Assembly: GCF_900176565.1 (NCBI RefSeq)
Contig: NZ_FXEH01000005.1
Span: 769,384 to 833,383, forward strand
From: Thalassobacillus devorans
GTDB lineage: Bacteria; Bacillota; Bacilli; Bacillales; Halobacillaceae
Direction: 5' to 3'
DNA length: 64,000 nt
Below the pieces are notes generated by a model. That model worked only from the letters and a program-made list of their open reading frames with translations. It was not told where the DNA came from and did no database searches. Position numbers and translations under genes: made by a program. Of the stretch, positions 25,732-34,878 are shown in pieces; the stretch's first letter is position 1, and the number at the start of each line of letters is the position of its first letter.

Positions 25732-27027
25732 CTATCCGTACAAAATTTCCAGGATCCGCTTTTTAGTCTTACTACGATTGGACATTTCCTCCAGGCGATC
25801 AAGCGGAAAATATAGTTTATGATCGGTCCGCTTCTTCCCTGAGATCGATTCGACGATTTCTGATTGACGGGAAAGTTCTTTCAATTCCTGATTCGGCATC
25901 AATAAATGAATCGGCAGACGTTCTTCTTCCTCTCCAGGACGATAAAAATCATATGGTAAATCGGAGCTTGAGTCGACTACAAGATAATAATCCGGATTGA
26001 GACCGGCTTTGTTAAATAAACGATACAGCTCCATCCACTCACTCATTTGGAGGTTCGGATTGAACTCAATATATTTAAATAGGCGCCGATTCACGAAACG
26101 TTCGCATAAATCACTCAGAATCGGATCTTCTTCATTGATCCAGATTTGAAAATAATACATCGCGACCGCTTCGTCTAATTCTAAGTACTCTTTCAATGTA
26201 GGTTTTTCTTTGAAAAAAGATAAAAAATGCGTCGGTTTAAGCGAGAACTCGTATCCTGTTTCATGAAGTTCTTTGGCACGGTGAAGGATTTTTGAAAGAA
26301 TCACTTCCGCACTACGGGTCACTGGATGAAAATAGACCTGCCAGTACATCTGATAGCGGCTCATGATATAATCTTCAACCGCATGCATGCCACTTTCTTT
26401 GATAACTACCTGATCTTCCATCGGACGCATTACCCTCAAAATCCTCTCCATATCGAAGTGGCCATAACTGACACCAGTAAAATAGGCATCACGCTGCAGG
26501 TAATCCATCCGATCCGCATCGATTTGGCTGGAGATCAAACTGACGACTAATTTATTATGGTAAGTCTTGTTGATGACATCGGCTACTTTTTTGGGAAAAC
26601 CATTTTCCACTTTACTAAGTATGGCGTTGATCTTCGTATCTCCCAACAATATTTCCTGGGTAAAATCCTCATGATCGAGCTTGAAAACTTTTTCGAAGGA
26701 ATGGGAAAATGGCCCGTGACCTAAATCATGCAACAATGCGGCACATAAGCACAGCAGTCGTTCATTCGGATCCCAATTCGGGCGGTCCTCAAAATTATGA
26801 ATAATCCGACGCACGATTTCATAAACACCAAGCGAATGGTTGAAACGGCTATGCTCAGCGCCATGGAAAGTTAAATAAGAGGTACCCAGTTGTTTGATAC
26901 GGCGCAGACGCTGAAACTCAGGGGCTCCGACTAAATCCCAAATGACACGATCCCTAATATGTACATACCTGTGAACGGGGTCTTTAAAAACCTTTTCTTC
27001 ATTTAATTTTTCATCTTTATAAGCCAT
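25732..27027 (-). CDS. ywfO: HD-superfamily phosphohydrolase YwfO
   Basis: 431 residues. The metal-binding HD motif set is present: HSRFNHSLGVY (~residue 60), LLHDLGHGPFSHSFE (~95), and the Asp in IDADRMDYLQRD (~170). Family members resemble dNTP/dGTP triphosphohydrolases of the SAMHD1 type. The substrate of the Bacillus protein is not established from sequence. It is followed immediately by ywgA. Confidence 0.88.
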   Translation of the reverse strand: MAYKDEKLNEEKVFKDPVHRYVHIRDRVIWDLVGAPEFQRLRRIKQLGTSYLTFHGAEHSRFNHSLGVYEIVRRIIHNFEDRPNWDPNERLLCLCAALLHDLGHGPFSHSFEKVFKLDHEDFTQEILLGDTKINAILSKVENGFPKKVADVINKTYHNKLVVSLISSQIDADRMDYLQRDAYFTGVSYGHFDMERILRVMRPMEDQVVIKESGMHAVEDYIMSRYQMYWQVYFHPVTRSAEVILSKILHRAKELHETGYEFSLKPTHFLSFFKEKPTLKEYLELDEAVAMYYFQIWINEEDPILSDLCERFVNRRLFKYIEFNPNLQMSEWMELYRLFNKAGLNPDYYLVVDSSSDLPYDFYRPGEEEERLPIHLLMPNQELKELSRQSEIVESISGKKRTDHKLYFPLDRLEEMSNRSKTKKRILEILYG

Positions 27028-27086
27028 CGGCTACCCCTTCCAATCGCCATTTTTTTCTATTATAGCTGTTTTCTGCATTTAAAAAA

Positions 27087-27107
27087 ACACCTTGACAGAC
27101 AAGGTGC
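27087..27107 (-). terminator. Minus-strand terminator upstream of ywfO
   Basis: On the minus strand CACCTTG-TCTGT-CAAGGTG is followed by seven T. It precedes ywfO, and no minus-strand gene lies upstream of it, so it may end a short RNA or guard ywfO from antisense transcription of lipL. Confidence 0.6.
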
Positions 27108-27273
27108 GTATTATTTTTGTCAGGGTATAGACTCCTGACGGAATACATTACCCATAATGTTCTTCTTTCCCTTTGAACCAATACAATATTTTACCGAGAA
27201 TCCAGGATACATGCAAGCCAGTTGTTCTGTTATACTAGGAAAGGTTGAATGTGAACGGAAGGAGCATATCGCA

Positions 27274-28113
27274 ATGTCTGAAATCCATCCTTTATTGAAA
27301 ACAGAACAGTACCGCTTCATCGACCAAAGTACACTCGGGCCTGAATTCTCGGCGCTGCAGTCCTTCGCCATGGATGATGCGTTATGCATGTCCGTTGGGC
27401 AAGGTACTTCTCCCACTACGGCTCGTCTATGGGTGCACCATAACACAGTAGTACTTGGCATACCTGATGCCAGGCTTCCTTATATTGCGGAAAGCGTCGA
27501 ATACTTAAAAACACAAGGCTACCAGGTGATTGTCAGGAATTCTGGAGGTCTCGGAGTGGTGCTTGATGAAGGCGTTTTGAACCTGTCGCTGATCTTTCCA
27601 GATTCAAAAACTGTAAATATTCATGAGGGATATGATGCAATGGTGGCTTTTGTCCGGTATTTATTTAAAGATTATACAGACCGGATTGAAGCGTATGAAA
27701 TCACCCAATCCTACTGCCCTGGCACCTATGATTTAAGCATCGATGGAAAAAAGTTTGCCGGCATTTCTCAGCGCCGCGTCAAAAATGGTTCGGCTGTACA
27801 GGTTTATTTAGATATTACCGGTAATGGTTCGGCGCGTGGCCGTATTATGCATGACTTCTATAAAATTGGAAAACAAGATGAAATGACACGCTTCCACTAC
27901 CCTGATATCGATCCGGAGGTCATGGCTTCATTAAATGAACTGCTAGATACGGACTTAACTGTTTCCAAGGTTCGAGACATGATACTAATGACACTGCATG
28001 AATGGAGTGGAGATATTTCTATGCAGCAGCTCGATGGCGCGGAAATTGAATGGTTCCATAAACGTTTCGAGCAAATGATCGAACGGAATAAGAAAGCGTT
28101 GGAATCTCTATAA
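27274..28113 (+). CDS. lipL: Octanoyl-[GcvH]:protein N-octanoyltransferase
   Basis: 279 residues from ATG 27274 (GGAAGGAGCATATCGCA upstream; the longer frame from 27157 is not supported). It belongs to the LplA/BirA-like lipoyl-transferase family. RNSGGLGVVLDEGVLNLSLI near residue 88 and the catalytic Cys148 in TQSYCPGTYDLSIDGKK match LipL, which moves octanoyl from GcvH to the E2 subunits of 2-oxoacid dehydrogenases. Location between ywfO and pta matches B. subtilis ywfL. It is monocistronic. Confidence 0.9.
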   Translation: MSEIHPLLKTEQYRFIDQSTLGPEFSALQSFAMDDALCMSVGQGTSPTTARLWVHHNTVVLGIPDARLPYIAESVEYLKTQGYQVIVRNSGGLGVVLDEGVLNLSLIFPDSKTVNIHEGYDAMVAFVRYLFKDYTDRIEAYEITQSYCPGTYDLSIDGKKFAGISQRRVKNGSAVQVYLDITGNGSARGRIMHDFYKIGKQDEMTRFHYPDIDPEVMASLNELLDTDLTVSKVRDMILMTLHEWSGDISMQQLDGAEIEWFHKRFEQMIERNKKALESL

Positions 28114-28228
28114 TAGCCGCCTAGCCACACACTTTCGATTCCTGTAACGAAACAAATACTTTCTTGTGTATCCACCTTAAGCTGCTTGGCCATGTTAAAA
28201 TAGAAATAATTATTCAGGGGGTGGGGTT

Positions 28229-28471
28229 ATGTTCACGATTTTCGTAATCATAGCTATTATTTTAAGTGTTATCGCATTGGTCGCTACGATTTATGTGGGA
28301 AAAGATGTCAATAAGACGATTGATAGGTATGAGCGGGAAGGTGACACGCCGGAGAATGAATTAGCCAGGTCGCATGAATATGAAAAAGCTTCTAACCTTC
28401 GCACCTTATCGGTTATTTATATTATAACTTTTATCGTTACGATTGCGTTAGTATTCATATTTATCCTTTAA
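28229..28471 (+). CDS. Small two-helix membrane protein
   Basis: 80 residues with AGGGGGTGGGGTT before ATG 28229. An N-terminal hydrophobic helix (residues ~2-24), a charged central stretch (DVNKTIDRYEREGDTPENELARSHEYEKASN) and a C-terminal hydrophobic helix (~58-79) give a hairpin topology. I do not recognise a characterised family. The stop codon coincides with the first bases of the repeat element at 28468, so the original 3' end may have been altered. Confidence 0.7.
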   Translation: MFTIFVIIAIILSVIALVATIYVGKDVNKTIDRYEREGDTPENELARSHEYEKASNLRTLSVIYIITFIVTIALVFIFIL

Positions 28472-28785
28472 GCTCCCTTTAATTGAAGACTCAATTTCGA
28501 GACATATTGTTTCCGTTACGGTAGTAACGGTATGGAGGTCCGGGAAATTACTCGCTTTCCATGGGTGTACGGTGAGCTTCCTCGGGCTAAAGCCCTGCGG
28601 GATCTCACCATGTACTATCCTCCCATAGGAGTCTCACAATTTCCCGGACCTCCTTGCGTTTAAGAGAGAAACGGTAACATCGATATAAATCACTTCAAAC
28701 TTAGAAAGTGTACTTCTCAAAAAATGCCTACTACCTGAATCCTTGTTTACAGTTCGAAAACGGAGGACATCTTCATCCATGGTAG
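28468..28785 (+). repeat. Partial composite palindromic element C4 (core R4)
   Basis: Outer end TTAAGCTCCCTTT then GAAGACTCAATTTCGAGA (28484 onward), palindromic core 28542-28645 bracketed by GGTCC/GGACC, then a linker homologous to that following the core at 57636 (GTTTA.GAGA.ACGG, and GGACATCTTC near 28766). The second inverted core expected about 170 bp further on is missing, so this is a half or decayed element. The remainder of the gap to pta (28786-28855) is A/T-rich with no gene. Confidence 0.8.
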
Positions 28786-28855
28786 TAGCCCGTACATAAT
28801 AAATTAATCATTAGAACACTTTAATTATTAAATTCACACCTAATAAAGCTTTATA

Positions 28856-28885
28856 AAAACGAGCCCCCATGGGAGGCTCGTTTTG
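28856..28885 (-). terminator. pta terminator
   Basis: AAAACGAGCC and GGCTCGTTTTG pair around CCCATGGGA, 5 nt past the pta stop. Confidence 0.8.
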
Positions 28886-28889
28886 TTTG

Positions 28890-29861
28890 TTATAGTGATT
28901 GGGCTGCTGTGATTAGGGCTAGTTTGTAGACGTCATCTGCGTTGCAGCCTCGGGACAGGTCGTTAACCGGCTGGTTCAGACCTTGAAGCACCGGTCCTAC
29001 GGCATCAAATCCACCGAGACGCTGGGCAATTTTATAGCCGATGTTCCCTGCTTCCAGGCTCGGGAAGATAAACGTGTTTGCTTCCCCTTTTAATGGAGAT
29101 TCTGGTGCTTTTTTCTCCGCTACTGATGGAACAAAAGCAGCATCAAACTGGAACTCGCCATCGATCATCAAATCTGGATTCTTTTCTTTTGCCATCTTAA
29201 CTGCCTCTACTACTTTTTCCGTTTCCGGAGACTTGGCTGATCCTTTCGTGGAAAAGCTGAGCATCGCGACTTTTGGATCAACATCGAATAGTTTCGCTGT
29301 TTCGGAGCTTGCAAGTGCAATTTCTGCAAGATCCTCGCTGTCTGGAGTCATATTGATGGCGCAATCCGCAAACACATACTTTTCCTCTTCACGGACCATG
29401 ATGAAGACTCCTGATGTCTTCTTGATACCAGGCTTTGTTTTAATGATTTGCAGTGCAGGGCGTACAGTATCGGCAGTTGAATGCACCGCACCACTTACAA
29501 GGCCATCTGCTTTCCCCATATAGACAAGCATGGTTCCGAAATAGTTGCCATTCTTCAGAATTTCTTTAGCATCTGCTTCTGTCGCTTTCCCTTTTCTGCG
29601 TTCCACAAAGCTTTGAACCATTTCCTCCATACCTTCGTAGCTCTCCGGATCAAGTATCTCTGCGGAGGAAATATCAACACCTAATTCGCCCGCTTTCTGT
29701 TTCACTTCATCTTCATTGCCAACTAGTACAGGAATCACTAACCCTTTCGTTGCCAATCGGCTTGCAGCTGTCAGGATTCTTTCGTCTAATGCTTCTGGAA
29801 GTACAATTCGCTTACCTTTACCATGAACTTTATCTGTCAATGTCTCAAAAAGATCACTCAT
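28890..29861 (-). CDS. pta: Phosphate acetyltransferase
   Basis: 323 residues, the length of the short Bacillus Pta without the N-terminal DRTGG/P-loop domain. Conserved GKGKRIVLPEALDERIL, LVSGAVHSTADTVRPALQII, FADCAINMTPDS and the final GFDAVGPVLQGLNQPVNDLSRGC-type segment identify the PTA fold. It converts acetyl-CoA plus phosphate to acetyl phosphate in overflow metabolism. It is divergent from hemQ, as in B. subtilis. Confidence 0.96.
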   Translation of the reverse strand: MSDLFETLTDKVHGKGKRIVLPEALDERILTAASRLATKGLVIPVLVGNEDEVKQKAGELGVDISSAEILDPESYEGMEEMVQSFVERRKGKATEADAKEILKNGNYFGTMLVYMGKADGLVSGAVHSTADTVRPALQIIKTKPGIKKTSGVFIMVREEEKYVFADCAINMTPDSEDLAEIALASSETAKLFDVDPKVAMLSFSTKGSAKSPETEKVVEAVKMAKEKNPDLMIDGEFQFDAAFVPSVAEKKAPESPLKGEANTFIFPSLEAGNIGYKIAQRLGGFDAVGPVLQGLNQPVNDLSRGCNADDVYKLALITAAQSL

Positions 29862-30081
29862 ATTTTTCCCTCCAATATCTTATCCTGTTATATATGATAA
29901 GACAATTTGTGTGTGAATGAAAGTATTATGTAGCCGAAACCGGTTTCCTCTATAAAATGTGTCAAAAGCGTGAAATCATACCAGATAATTACTTCCGGCA
30001 TGAAGGGGAGTTTTGATTATGTTATATTAATTAAGGAGAATATTACTAATAGTAGTTTATTAATAAAGGAGCGTATGATCT

Positions 30082-30825
30082 ATGCCAGAACCAGCGATCA
30101 CCCTTGATGGATGGTATTGCCTTCACGATTTCCGTTCCATCGACTGGACTGCCTGGAAAATGATATCCAGCGATGAGCGTGAAAGCGCCATTCACGAGTT
30201 CAATCAATTAATCAGCAAATGGGAAAAAACAGAAAGCAACAAAGCAGGAAGCCATGCTATCTATTCCATCGTCGGACAGAAAGCAGAATTCATGATGATG
30301 ATTCTCAGACCAACCATGGAAGAATTGAATGAAATTGAATTGGAATTCAATAAGACCAAATTGGCAGAATTCACTATTCCTACTTATTCCTACGTGTCTG
30401 TCGTTGAACTTTCCAACTATATGGCTCAAGGCAAAGACCCGGAGACAGACCCTGAAATTCAGGCCCGTTTGAAACCAATTCTCCCTAAATGGAAATACGC
30501 TTGCTTCTATCCAATGGACAAGCGCCGCCAGGGTAATGACAACTGGTACATGCTTGAAAAAGAAGACCGTGGAAAAATGATGTACTCGCACGGGATGATC
30601 GGGCGGCAATACGCCGGTAAAGTGCGACAGATCATTACCGGTTCCGTAGGATTCGATGATTGGGAGTGGGGCGTCACCCTATTTGCACATGATGTCCTTC
30701 AATTCAAAAAGTTAGTCTATGAGATGCGCTTTGATGAAGTGAGTGCCCGTTTCGGTGAATTTGGCTCTTTCTATGTCGGGCATCTGCTTGAAAAAGAAGC
30801 ACTCCCTAAATTCCTTTCCGTCTGA
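30082..30825 (+). CDS. hemQ: Coproheme decarboxylase HemQ
   Basis: 247 residues of the chlorite-dismutase-like fold. Signature regions include [16 protein letters not shown] (carrying the catalytic Tyr just before, YACFYPM), [20 protein letters not shown] with the proximal His, and [15 protein letters not shown] plus [18 protein letters not shown]. HemQ oxidatively decarboxylates coproheme III to protoheme, the last step of Gram-positive haem synthesis. It is divergent from pta. AAGGAGCG lies before ATG 30082. Confidence 0.96.
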   Translation: MPEPAITLDGWYCLHDFRSIDWTAWKMISSDERESAIHEFNQLISKWEKTESNKAGSHAIYSIVGQKAEFMMMILRPTMEELNEIELEFNKTKLAEFTIPTYSYVSVVELSNYMAQGKDPETDPEIQARLKPILPKWKYACFYPMDKRRQGNDNWYMLEKEDRGKMMYSHGMIGRQYAGKVRQIITGSVGFDDWEWGVTLFAHDVLQFKKLVYEMRFDEVSARFGEFGSFYVGHLLEKEALPKFLSV

Positions 30826-30840
30826 ATATAATGTTTCTAC

Positions 30841-30873
30841 AGCACGCAGCCTTTTCAGCTGCGTGCTTTTTTT
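30841..30873 (+). terminator. hemQ terminator
   Basis: AGCACGCAGC pairs with GCTGCGTGCT, followed by seven T. Confidence 0.85.
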
Positions 30874-31035
30874 ATTTTCATAAACGATTAACCCGTACAT
30901 ATATATTTACAGAGAAGCTCATCTTGTGGAATCGAAGCGGGGTGAAAAGATAGCGGTGATTCCTTCCACTGCTTCTTTTCCCCACTACAAAACGAGTGCC
31001 CAAACGTTTATTAATCACAAAAAGGAGTGATTGTA

Positions 31036-31599
31036 TTGTCACAAAATAATAAGGAGAATAAAACTTCTTCTAACACGCAACAAAACCAGCCTTATTATGC
31101 AGCAAACCCATACCTTTATTATTACCCATCCTCTCCCGCACAGACAGGATATTATAAAGCCGCCAGATCTGACGGTGGGCAACAAGGCATGGGAATGATG
31201 GATATGGCAGGTGCAGGTCAACAAGGAATGATGCCTGGAATGATGTGGGCAGGTCAACAGGGAATGATGCCTGGAATGATGGGCGGTACTGGTAATCAAG
31301 GTGGTATGGCACCACCTGGCACACCAGGAGGTATGCTACAGACAGAAGAATCGTACATTGAAAACATTCTTCGGTTGAACCGCGGAAAAGAAGCTACTGT
31401 GTATATGACTTTTGAAAATAATGACCAATGGAATGCGAAGATTTTCAAGGGTATCATTGAAGCTGCCGGAAGAGACCATATTATTTTAAGCGACCCGCAA
31501 TCAGGAAAACGATACTTATTATTAATGGTTTACCTGGATTATATCACTTTTGATGAAGAGATTGAGTACAGCTATCCCTTCAACAATACCGGAAGATAA
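31036..31599 (+). CDS. gerQ: Spore coat protein GerQ
   Basis: 187 residues from TTG 31036 (AAAGGAG eight bases upstream). The N-terminal half is rich in Asn, Gln, Tyr and Pro with two direct MMPGMMxxGxQG units inside a Gly/Met/Gln-rich tract (residues ~48-105). The conserved C-terminal half (EESYIENILRLNRGKEATVYM to YLDYITFDEEIEY) is the GerQ domain. In B. subtilis GerQ sits in the inner coat, is cross-linked by transglutaminase Tgl, and is needed to localise CwlJ. cwlJ is not adjacent here. A hairpin terminator follows. Confidence 0.93.
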   Translation: MSQNNKENKTSSNTQQNQPYYAANPYLYYYPSSPAQTGYYKAARSDGGQQGMGMMDMAGAGQQGMMPGMMWAGQQGMMPGMMGGTGNQGGMAPPGTPGGMLQTEESYIENILRLNRGKEATVYMTFENNDQWNAKIFKGIIEAAGRDHIILSDPQSGKRYLLLMVYLDYITFDEEIEYSYPFNNTGR

Positions 31600-31669
31600 C
31601 TGGCGAATTACTCTCCAATATAAACCATAAGTAATCATTGTTCGTTCATATTCTTCCTACTCGTTGAAA

Positions 31670-31700
31670 AAAGCCACGCCGAATTCTCGTGCGTGGCTTT
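31670..31700 (+). terminator. gerQ terminator
   Basis: AAAGCCACGC pairs with GCGTGGCTTT. This hairpin explains why the apparent upstream extension of the next small gene is not coding. Confidence 0.75.
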
Positions 31701-31726
31701 ACCTTATCCAAGGTGGTGACATACTA

Positions 31727-31975
31727 GTGAAACACCCCTATGAAAAAATGCAGCGCTTCCAAGTATTAGCAATGGTGATTGCGCTCGTACTCGCTATCGT
31801 AGCACTTGCTCAACAGGCCTTTTCCTGGACCGTTCTAGCGATGTTTTACGCTCTATCTCTAAGCTTTATGTTTGAAGCGTTAGTAGAAATGCAAAAGAAA
31901 AATGCGTTCAATTTCATCTCTCAGATCATTCGCGCCTTCCTGATTGCTATCTTTTCCACCTTATTATTTTTCTAA
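31727..31975 (+). CDS. Small two-helix membrane protein
   Basis: 82 residues from GTG 31727, supported by AAGGTGGTGAC just upstream and by the terminator that ends before it. Starts KHPYEKMQRFQ; two or three hydrophobic segments (residues ~10-28, ~32-48, ~62-82) separated by a short charged loop (ALVEMQKKNAFN). Function unknown. It is convergent with the ywdK gene, only 2 bp between stops. Confidence 0.75.
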   Translation: MKHPYEKMQRFQVLAMVIALVLAIVALAQQAFSWTVLAMFYALSLSFMFEALVEMQKKNAFNFISQIIRAFLIAIFSTLLFF

Positions 31976-31977
31976 AT

Positions 31978-32346
31978 TCACAGCATTCGTGTTACAGCTA
32001 TTCCCAGCAGCACCCATCCTACTAAAAAGGTCAAGCCGCCGAACGGGGTGATCATAGCCAAAGCCTTAATTCCGGTCGGCGCATATACATACAAGCTTCC
32101 TGAAAATAATACGATACCTATAAAAAACAGCCATCCAGCTCCTGTAAGCAACCCAGACTGGGTTTTCATCATCAATATACCGACAGCCAAAAGCGCTCCG
32201 GTATGAAACATTTGATAGGTTACTGCTTTTTCCCAGGTCTTCAATGCTTTTTCAGTTATCTTGCCTTCCAGCCCATGGGCACCGAATGCGCCAAGCGCTA
32301 CAGCTAGAAACCCATTAATTACAGCCAATAAGAAAATTAATTTCAC
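31978..32346 (-). CDS. ywdK: DUF423 membrane protein YwdK
   Basis: 122 residues, four hydrophobic helices. The family hallmark AVALGAFGAHGLEGKI is near residue 15 and FSGSLYVYAPTGIKALAMITPFGG follows in the second half. It is an integral membrane protein of unknown function. It lies 12 nt after ywdI and close to gerQ, as in the B. subtilis ywd cluster. Confidence 0.9.
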   Translation of the reverse strand: MKLIFLLAVINGFLAVALGAFGAHGLEGKITEKALKTWEKAVTYQMFHTGALLAVGILMMKTQSGLLTGAGWLFFIGIVLFSGSLYVYAPTGIKALAMITPFGGLTFLVGWVLLGIAVTRML

Positions 32347-32358
32347 GTTACTCTCCCC

Positions 32359-32685
32359 TTAAAAATCGAATATAGAATCACCATTTGCTTCATCATGCTC
32401 GTCTTTCTGCTTTTTCTTTTCTTTTTTTTGATAGCTGGAACCAGCCATATCACCCATCATCGCCCGTACTTCATCAGCGGTCGGTTCCGATACATCCGTC
32501 GGATCGGGGTAACTTGATACCCTTTCCTCTGTATCTGGAGCAGGCCGATCATCCAGCATTAAATCACACAACAAGCGGACGGCACGCACGTGTTCACGAA
32601 CCGATGCTGTTTCTCCGTGATTCGCCATTGCTTCCTGTATCTCGTTCATCATTTTCTTTAATACAGTTTCGTTTGAAATAGCCAT
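32359..32685 (-). CDS. ywdI: YwdI family protein
   Basis: 108 residues. An N-terminal helix region, AISNETVLKKMMNEIQEAM...VREHVRAVRLLCDLML, is followed by an acidic, then Lys-rich tail ending GDSIFDF. This is the YwdI family pattern of Bacillaceae; function unknown. AAAAGGAGTCATAGCG precedes ATG 32685. Probably co-transcribed with ywdK. Confidence 0.82.
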   Translation of the reverse strand: MAISNETVLKKMMNEIQEAMANHGETASVREHVRAVRLLCDLMLDDRPAPDTEERVSSYPDPTDVSEPTADEVRAMMGDMAGSSYQKKEKKKQKDEHDEANGDSIFDF

Positions 32686-32914
32686 CGCTATGACTCCTTT
32701 TGTTATACTCCAATATTTTTACTGGGTTAAATAAAAGAAATACCAGGTCTTCACCATAGGCCACTAGCTATGTATTTCTAATGGCAATCTCCCATTATGT
32801 AGTTTAACATGTTCCTGCATTTTCGCACTAGAAAGAAGATAAACCCAAATCAATTTATAGGTTATCATTTACTTGCCAGGGAGAAATAGGAGGATTCTAT
32901 AGGAAAGACAAATG

Positions 32915-32944
32915 AAGGGGTGGAAAATAAGTCTTCCACCCCTT
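32915..32944 (-). terminator. Terminator of NSS/GNAT operon
   Basis: AAGGGGTGGAA pairs with TTCCACCCCTT, about 20 nt past the GNAT stop. Confidence 0.7.
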
Positions 32945-32961
32945 GAACTCAAATTCTTATT

Positions 32962-33417
32962 TTATTGTTCATAACAAAGAAGGGCTAGTGTGATCCCTTC
33001 TTCTGTCTTTACTTCTTGTATTTGTTGAAAACCATTCTTCTGGTAGAATCGCATCGCCGGCTCGTTCTTAGCCCCAGTTGTAACCCAGCATTTATTAGTG
33101 GGATTCAAGAACAATACACGGGAAAGAAGTTCTTTTCCCAGTCCCTGCCGCATCCACCGTGGATGTACGGCGAGCCTGGTAATCCAAAAGTCTCCAGCTT
33201 CCAATGTATAGGCGACAAGACCTACCAATTTCCTTTCTTTATAAATACCTAAAAAAGTTTCTTCTGCCCTGCTGATATCTTTATACGTTTCGATCAACGG
33301 AGGCAGTTTACGGTTATGGACATACCTCGCCTCCTGATGATAAGAAAGCTGCTGCAACGCTTCGATTTCTATAGCAACCTCTTCTCTGGTATGGTCCAAT
33401 TCAAAAATGATAGCCAT
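32962..33417 (-). CDS. GNAT family N-acetyltransferase
   Basis: 151 residues from ATG 33417; the longer frame overlaps the transporter. A GNAT fold is indicated by FLGIYKERKLVGLVAYTLE (beta strands 2-4), the acetyl-CoA loop LAVHPRWMRQGLGKELLSRVL and the C-terminal NEPAMRFYQKNGFQQIQ. Substrate unknown. The start lies 4 nt after the stop of the NSS transporter gene, so the pair forms an operon. A link between transporter solute and acetylation is possible but unproven. Confidence 0.85.
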   Translation of the reverse strand: MAIIFELDHTREEVAIEIEALQQLSYHQEARYVHNRKLPPLIETYKDISRAEETFLGIYKERKLVGLVAYTLEAGDFWITRLAVHPRWMRQGLGKELLSRVLFLNPTNKCWVTTGAKNEPAMRFYQKNGFQQIQEVKTEEGITLALLCYEQ

Positions 33418-33421
33418 CCGC

Positions 33422-34765
33422 TTACATTCCCAAAAGACCGATAGCATTCAAGAAGATCAAAATGATCAAAACAGGAGCGATATATTTTACGATTCCATAC
33501 CAGATGGGACCGAATGCGTTCCCGGTCAAATCAGTTGCTTCTAAAGCTGTGGCTTTTTTGAAATACCAGCCAACAAACAAAGCCATCGCTAAACCGCCAA
33601 GTGGCAGCAGAATATTAGAAGCGATAAAATCCATTGATTCCTGGATATCCCGATCACCGATTGGGGATACCCCGGCCAATACACCGTACCCAAGCGAGAC
33701 AACCAGCCCAAGAATGAACATGATAGACCCGGTCAGGACGCTCGCCATTTTACGGCTCCAGTGAAAAATGCGCATGAAATAAGCGACAGGTACCTCCAGA
33801 ATAGAGATAGCTGAAGACAAAGATGCAAGCGCTAATGCAAAGAAGAAAACCAGTCCGACAATACCTCCGAATGGCATCTGATCAAAGATACCAGGTAGTG
33901 TTATAAATACGAGTGGTGGTCCTGAACTTGGATTGATACCAAACGCGAAAACCGCCGGAAATATGACAATACCTGAAATGACGGCAAAAAAGCTGTCCAT
34001 AACGCCGATACCAATTGTAGCACTAGGCAGTTTATTCTCTTTTGACAAGTAACTACCGTAAGTAAGCATGGCCCCCATACCAAGACTTAATGAGAAGAAT
34101 GCCTGTCCCAATGCGGCTAAATAAACTGCCGGATTCGTTAATGCAGACCAGTTCGGCTGGAACAGAAAGCGCACGCCTTCCATTGCACCTTCCAATGTCA
34201 GGCTGTAAACAGCTAATCCAATCAACAGAATAGCCAGTGTTGGCATGAAAATTTTATTCGCTGCTTCAATTCCTTTTTTTATTCCTACCAGAACAATTCC
34301 GATGGTCATCACCATGAACAATGCATGCCAGAACAACGGCTGCCATGTGTGAGAAATAAAGCCGCCAAACGCTGCTTCATATCCGCCCTCCGGAGTAGTA
34401 AAGAAATCGCCGGTCACATATTTCCATAAATAATAGACAGACCAGCCTGCCACCACACTATAAAAACTTAAAATTAAGAAGGACGCGGCCACCCCAAAGA
34501 ATCCTGAAAAGAACCAAGGCGTCCCTGGTGATAATTTCGCAAAAGAGCCAACGACATCACTTTGCGCTTTTCTTCCAATACTTACTTCTGTCAATAGCAA
34601 TGGGATGCCAATTACGAATACAAAAAATAAGTACACAAGCAAGAAGGCTCCCCCGCCATTTTCACCGGCAACATAGGAAAATCGCCATATATTGCCAAGT
34701 CCGACAGCTGACCCCATAGCCGCGAGCATAAACCCGAGCTTGGAGGCCCATTTTTCCCTAGCCAA
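33422..34765 (-). CDS. Sodium-dependent transporter, NSS/SNF family
   Basis: 447 residues from TTG 34765 (GGGAG upstream). About 11-12 membrane helices. The N-terminal NSS signature GSAVGLGNIWRFSYVAGENGGGAF (helix 1, sodium and substrate site) and GQAFFSLSLGMGAMLTYGSY (helix 6) are clear. The transporter is a LeuT-fold Na+/amino-acid or amine symporter; B. subtilis YocR/YhdH are relatives. Sodium coupling fits a saline habitat. Substrate cannot be assigned. Confidence 0.92.
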   Translation of the reverse strand: MAREKWASKLGFMLAAMGSAVGLGNIWRFSYVAGENGGGAFLLVYLFFVFVIGIPLLLTEVSIGRKAQSDVVGSFAKLSPGTPWFFSGFFGVAASFLILSFYSVVAGWSVYYLWKYVTGDFFTTPEGGYEAAFGGFISHTWQPLFWHALFMVMTIGIVLVGIKKGIEAANKIFMPTLAILLIGLAVYSLTLEGAMEGVRFLFQPNWSALTNPAVYLAALGQAFFSLSLGMGAMLTYGSYLSKENKLPSATIGIGVMDSFFAVISGIVIFPAVFAFGINPSSGPPLVFITLPGIFDQMPFGGIVGLVFFFALALASLSSAISILEVPVAYFMRIFHWSRKMASVLTGSIMFILGLVVSLGYGVLAGVSPIGDRDIQESMDFIASNILLPLGGLAMALFVGWYFKKATALEATDLTGNAFGPIWYGIVKYIAPVLIILIFLNAIGLLGM

Positions 34766-34878
34766 TAGTATTCAACTCCCTCACTCAATTTTCTAATCTT
34801 TGTTAAATATGCCTCAGCATATCATAAAAATATCATTCCGACGACCTATATTCTGAAATTTCATATTATTTACAGTGG

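Noticed and set aside
29940-29990. Possible cre site upstream of pta
   Set aside because: Best candidate around CAAAAGCGTGAAA breaks the consensus at several positions on either strand.
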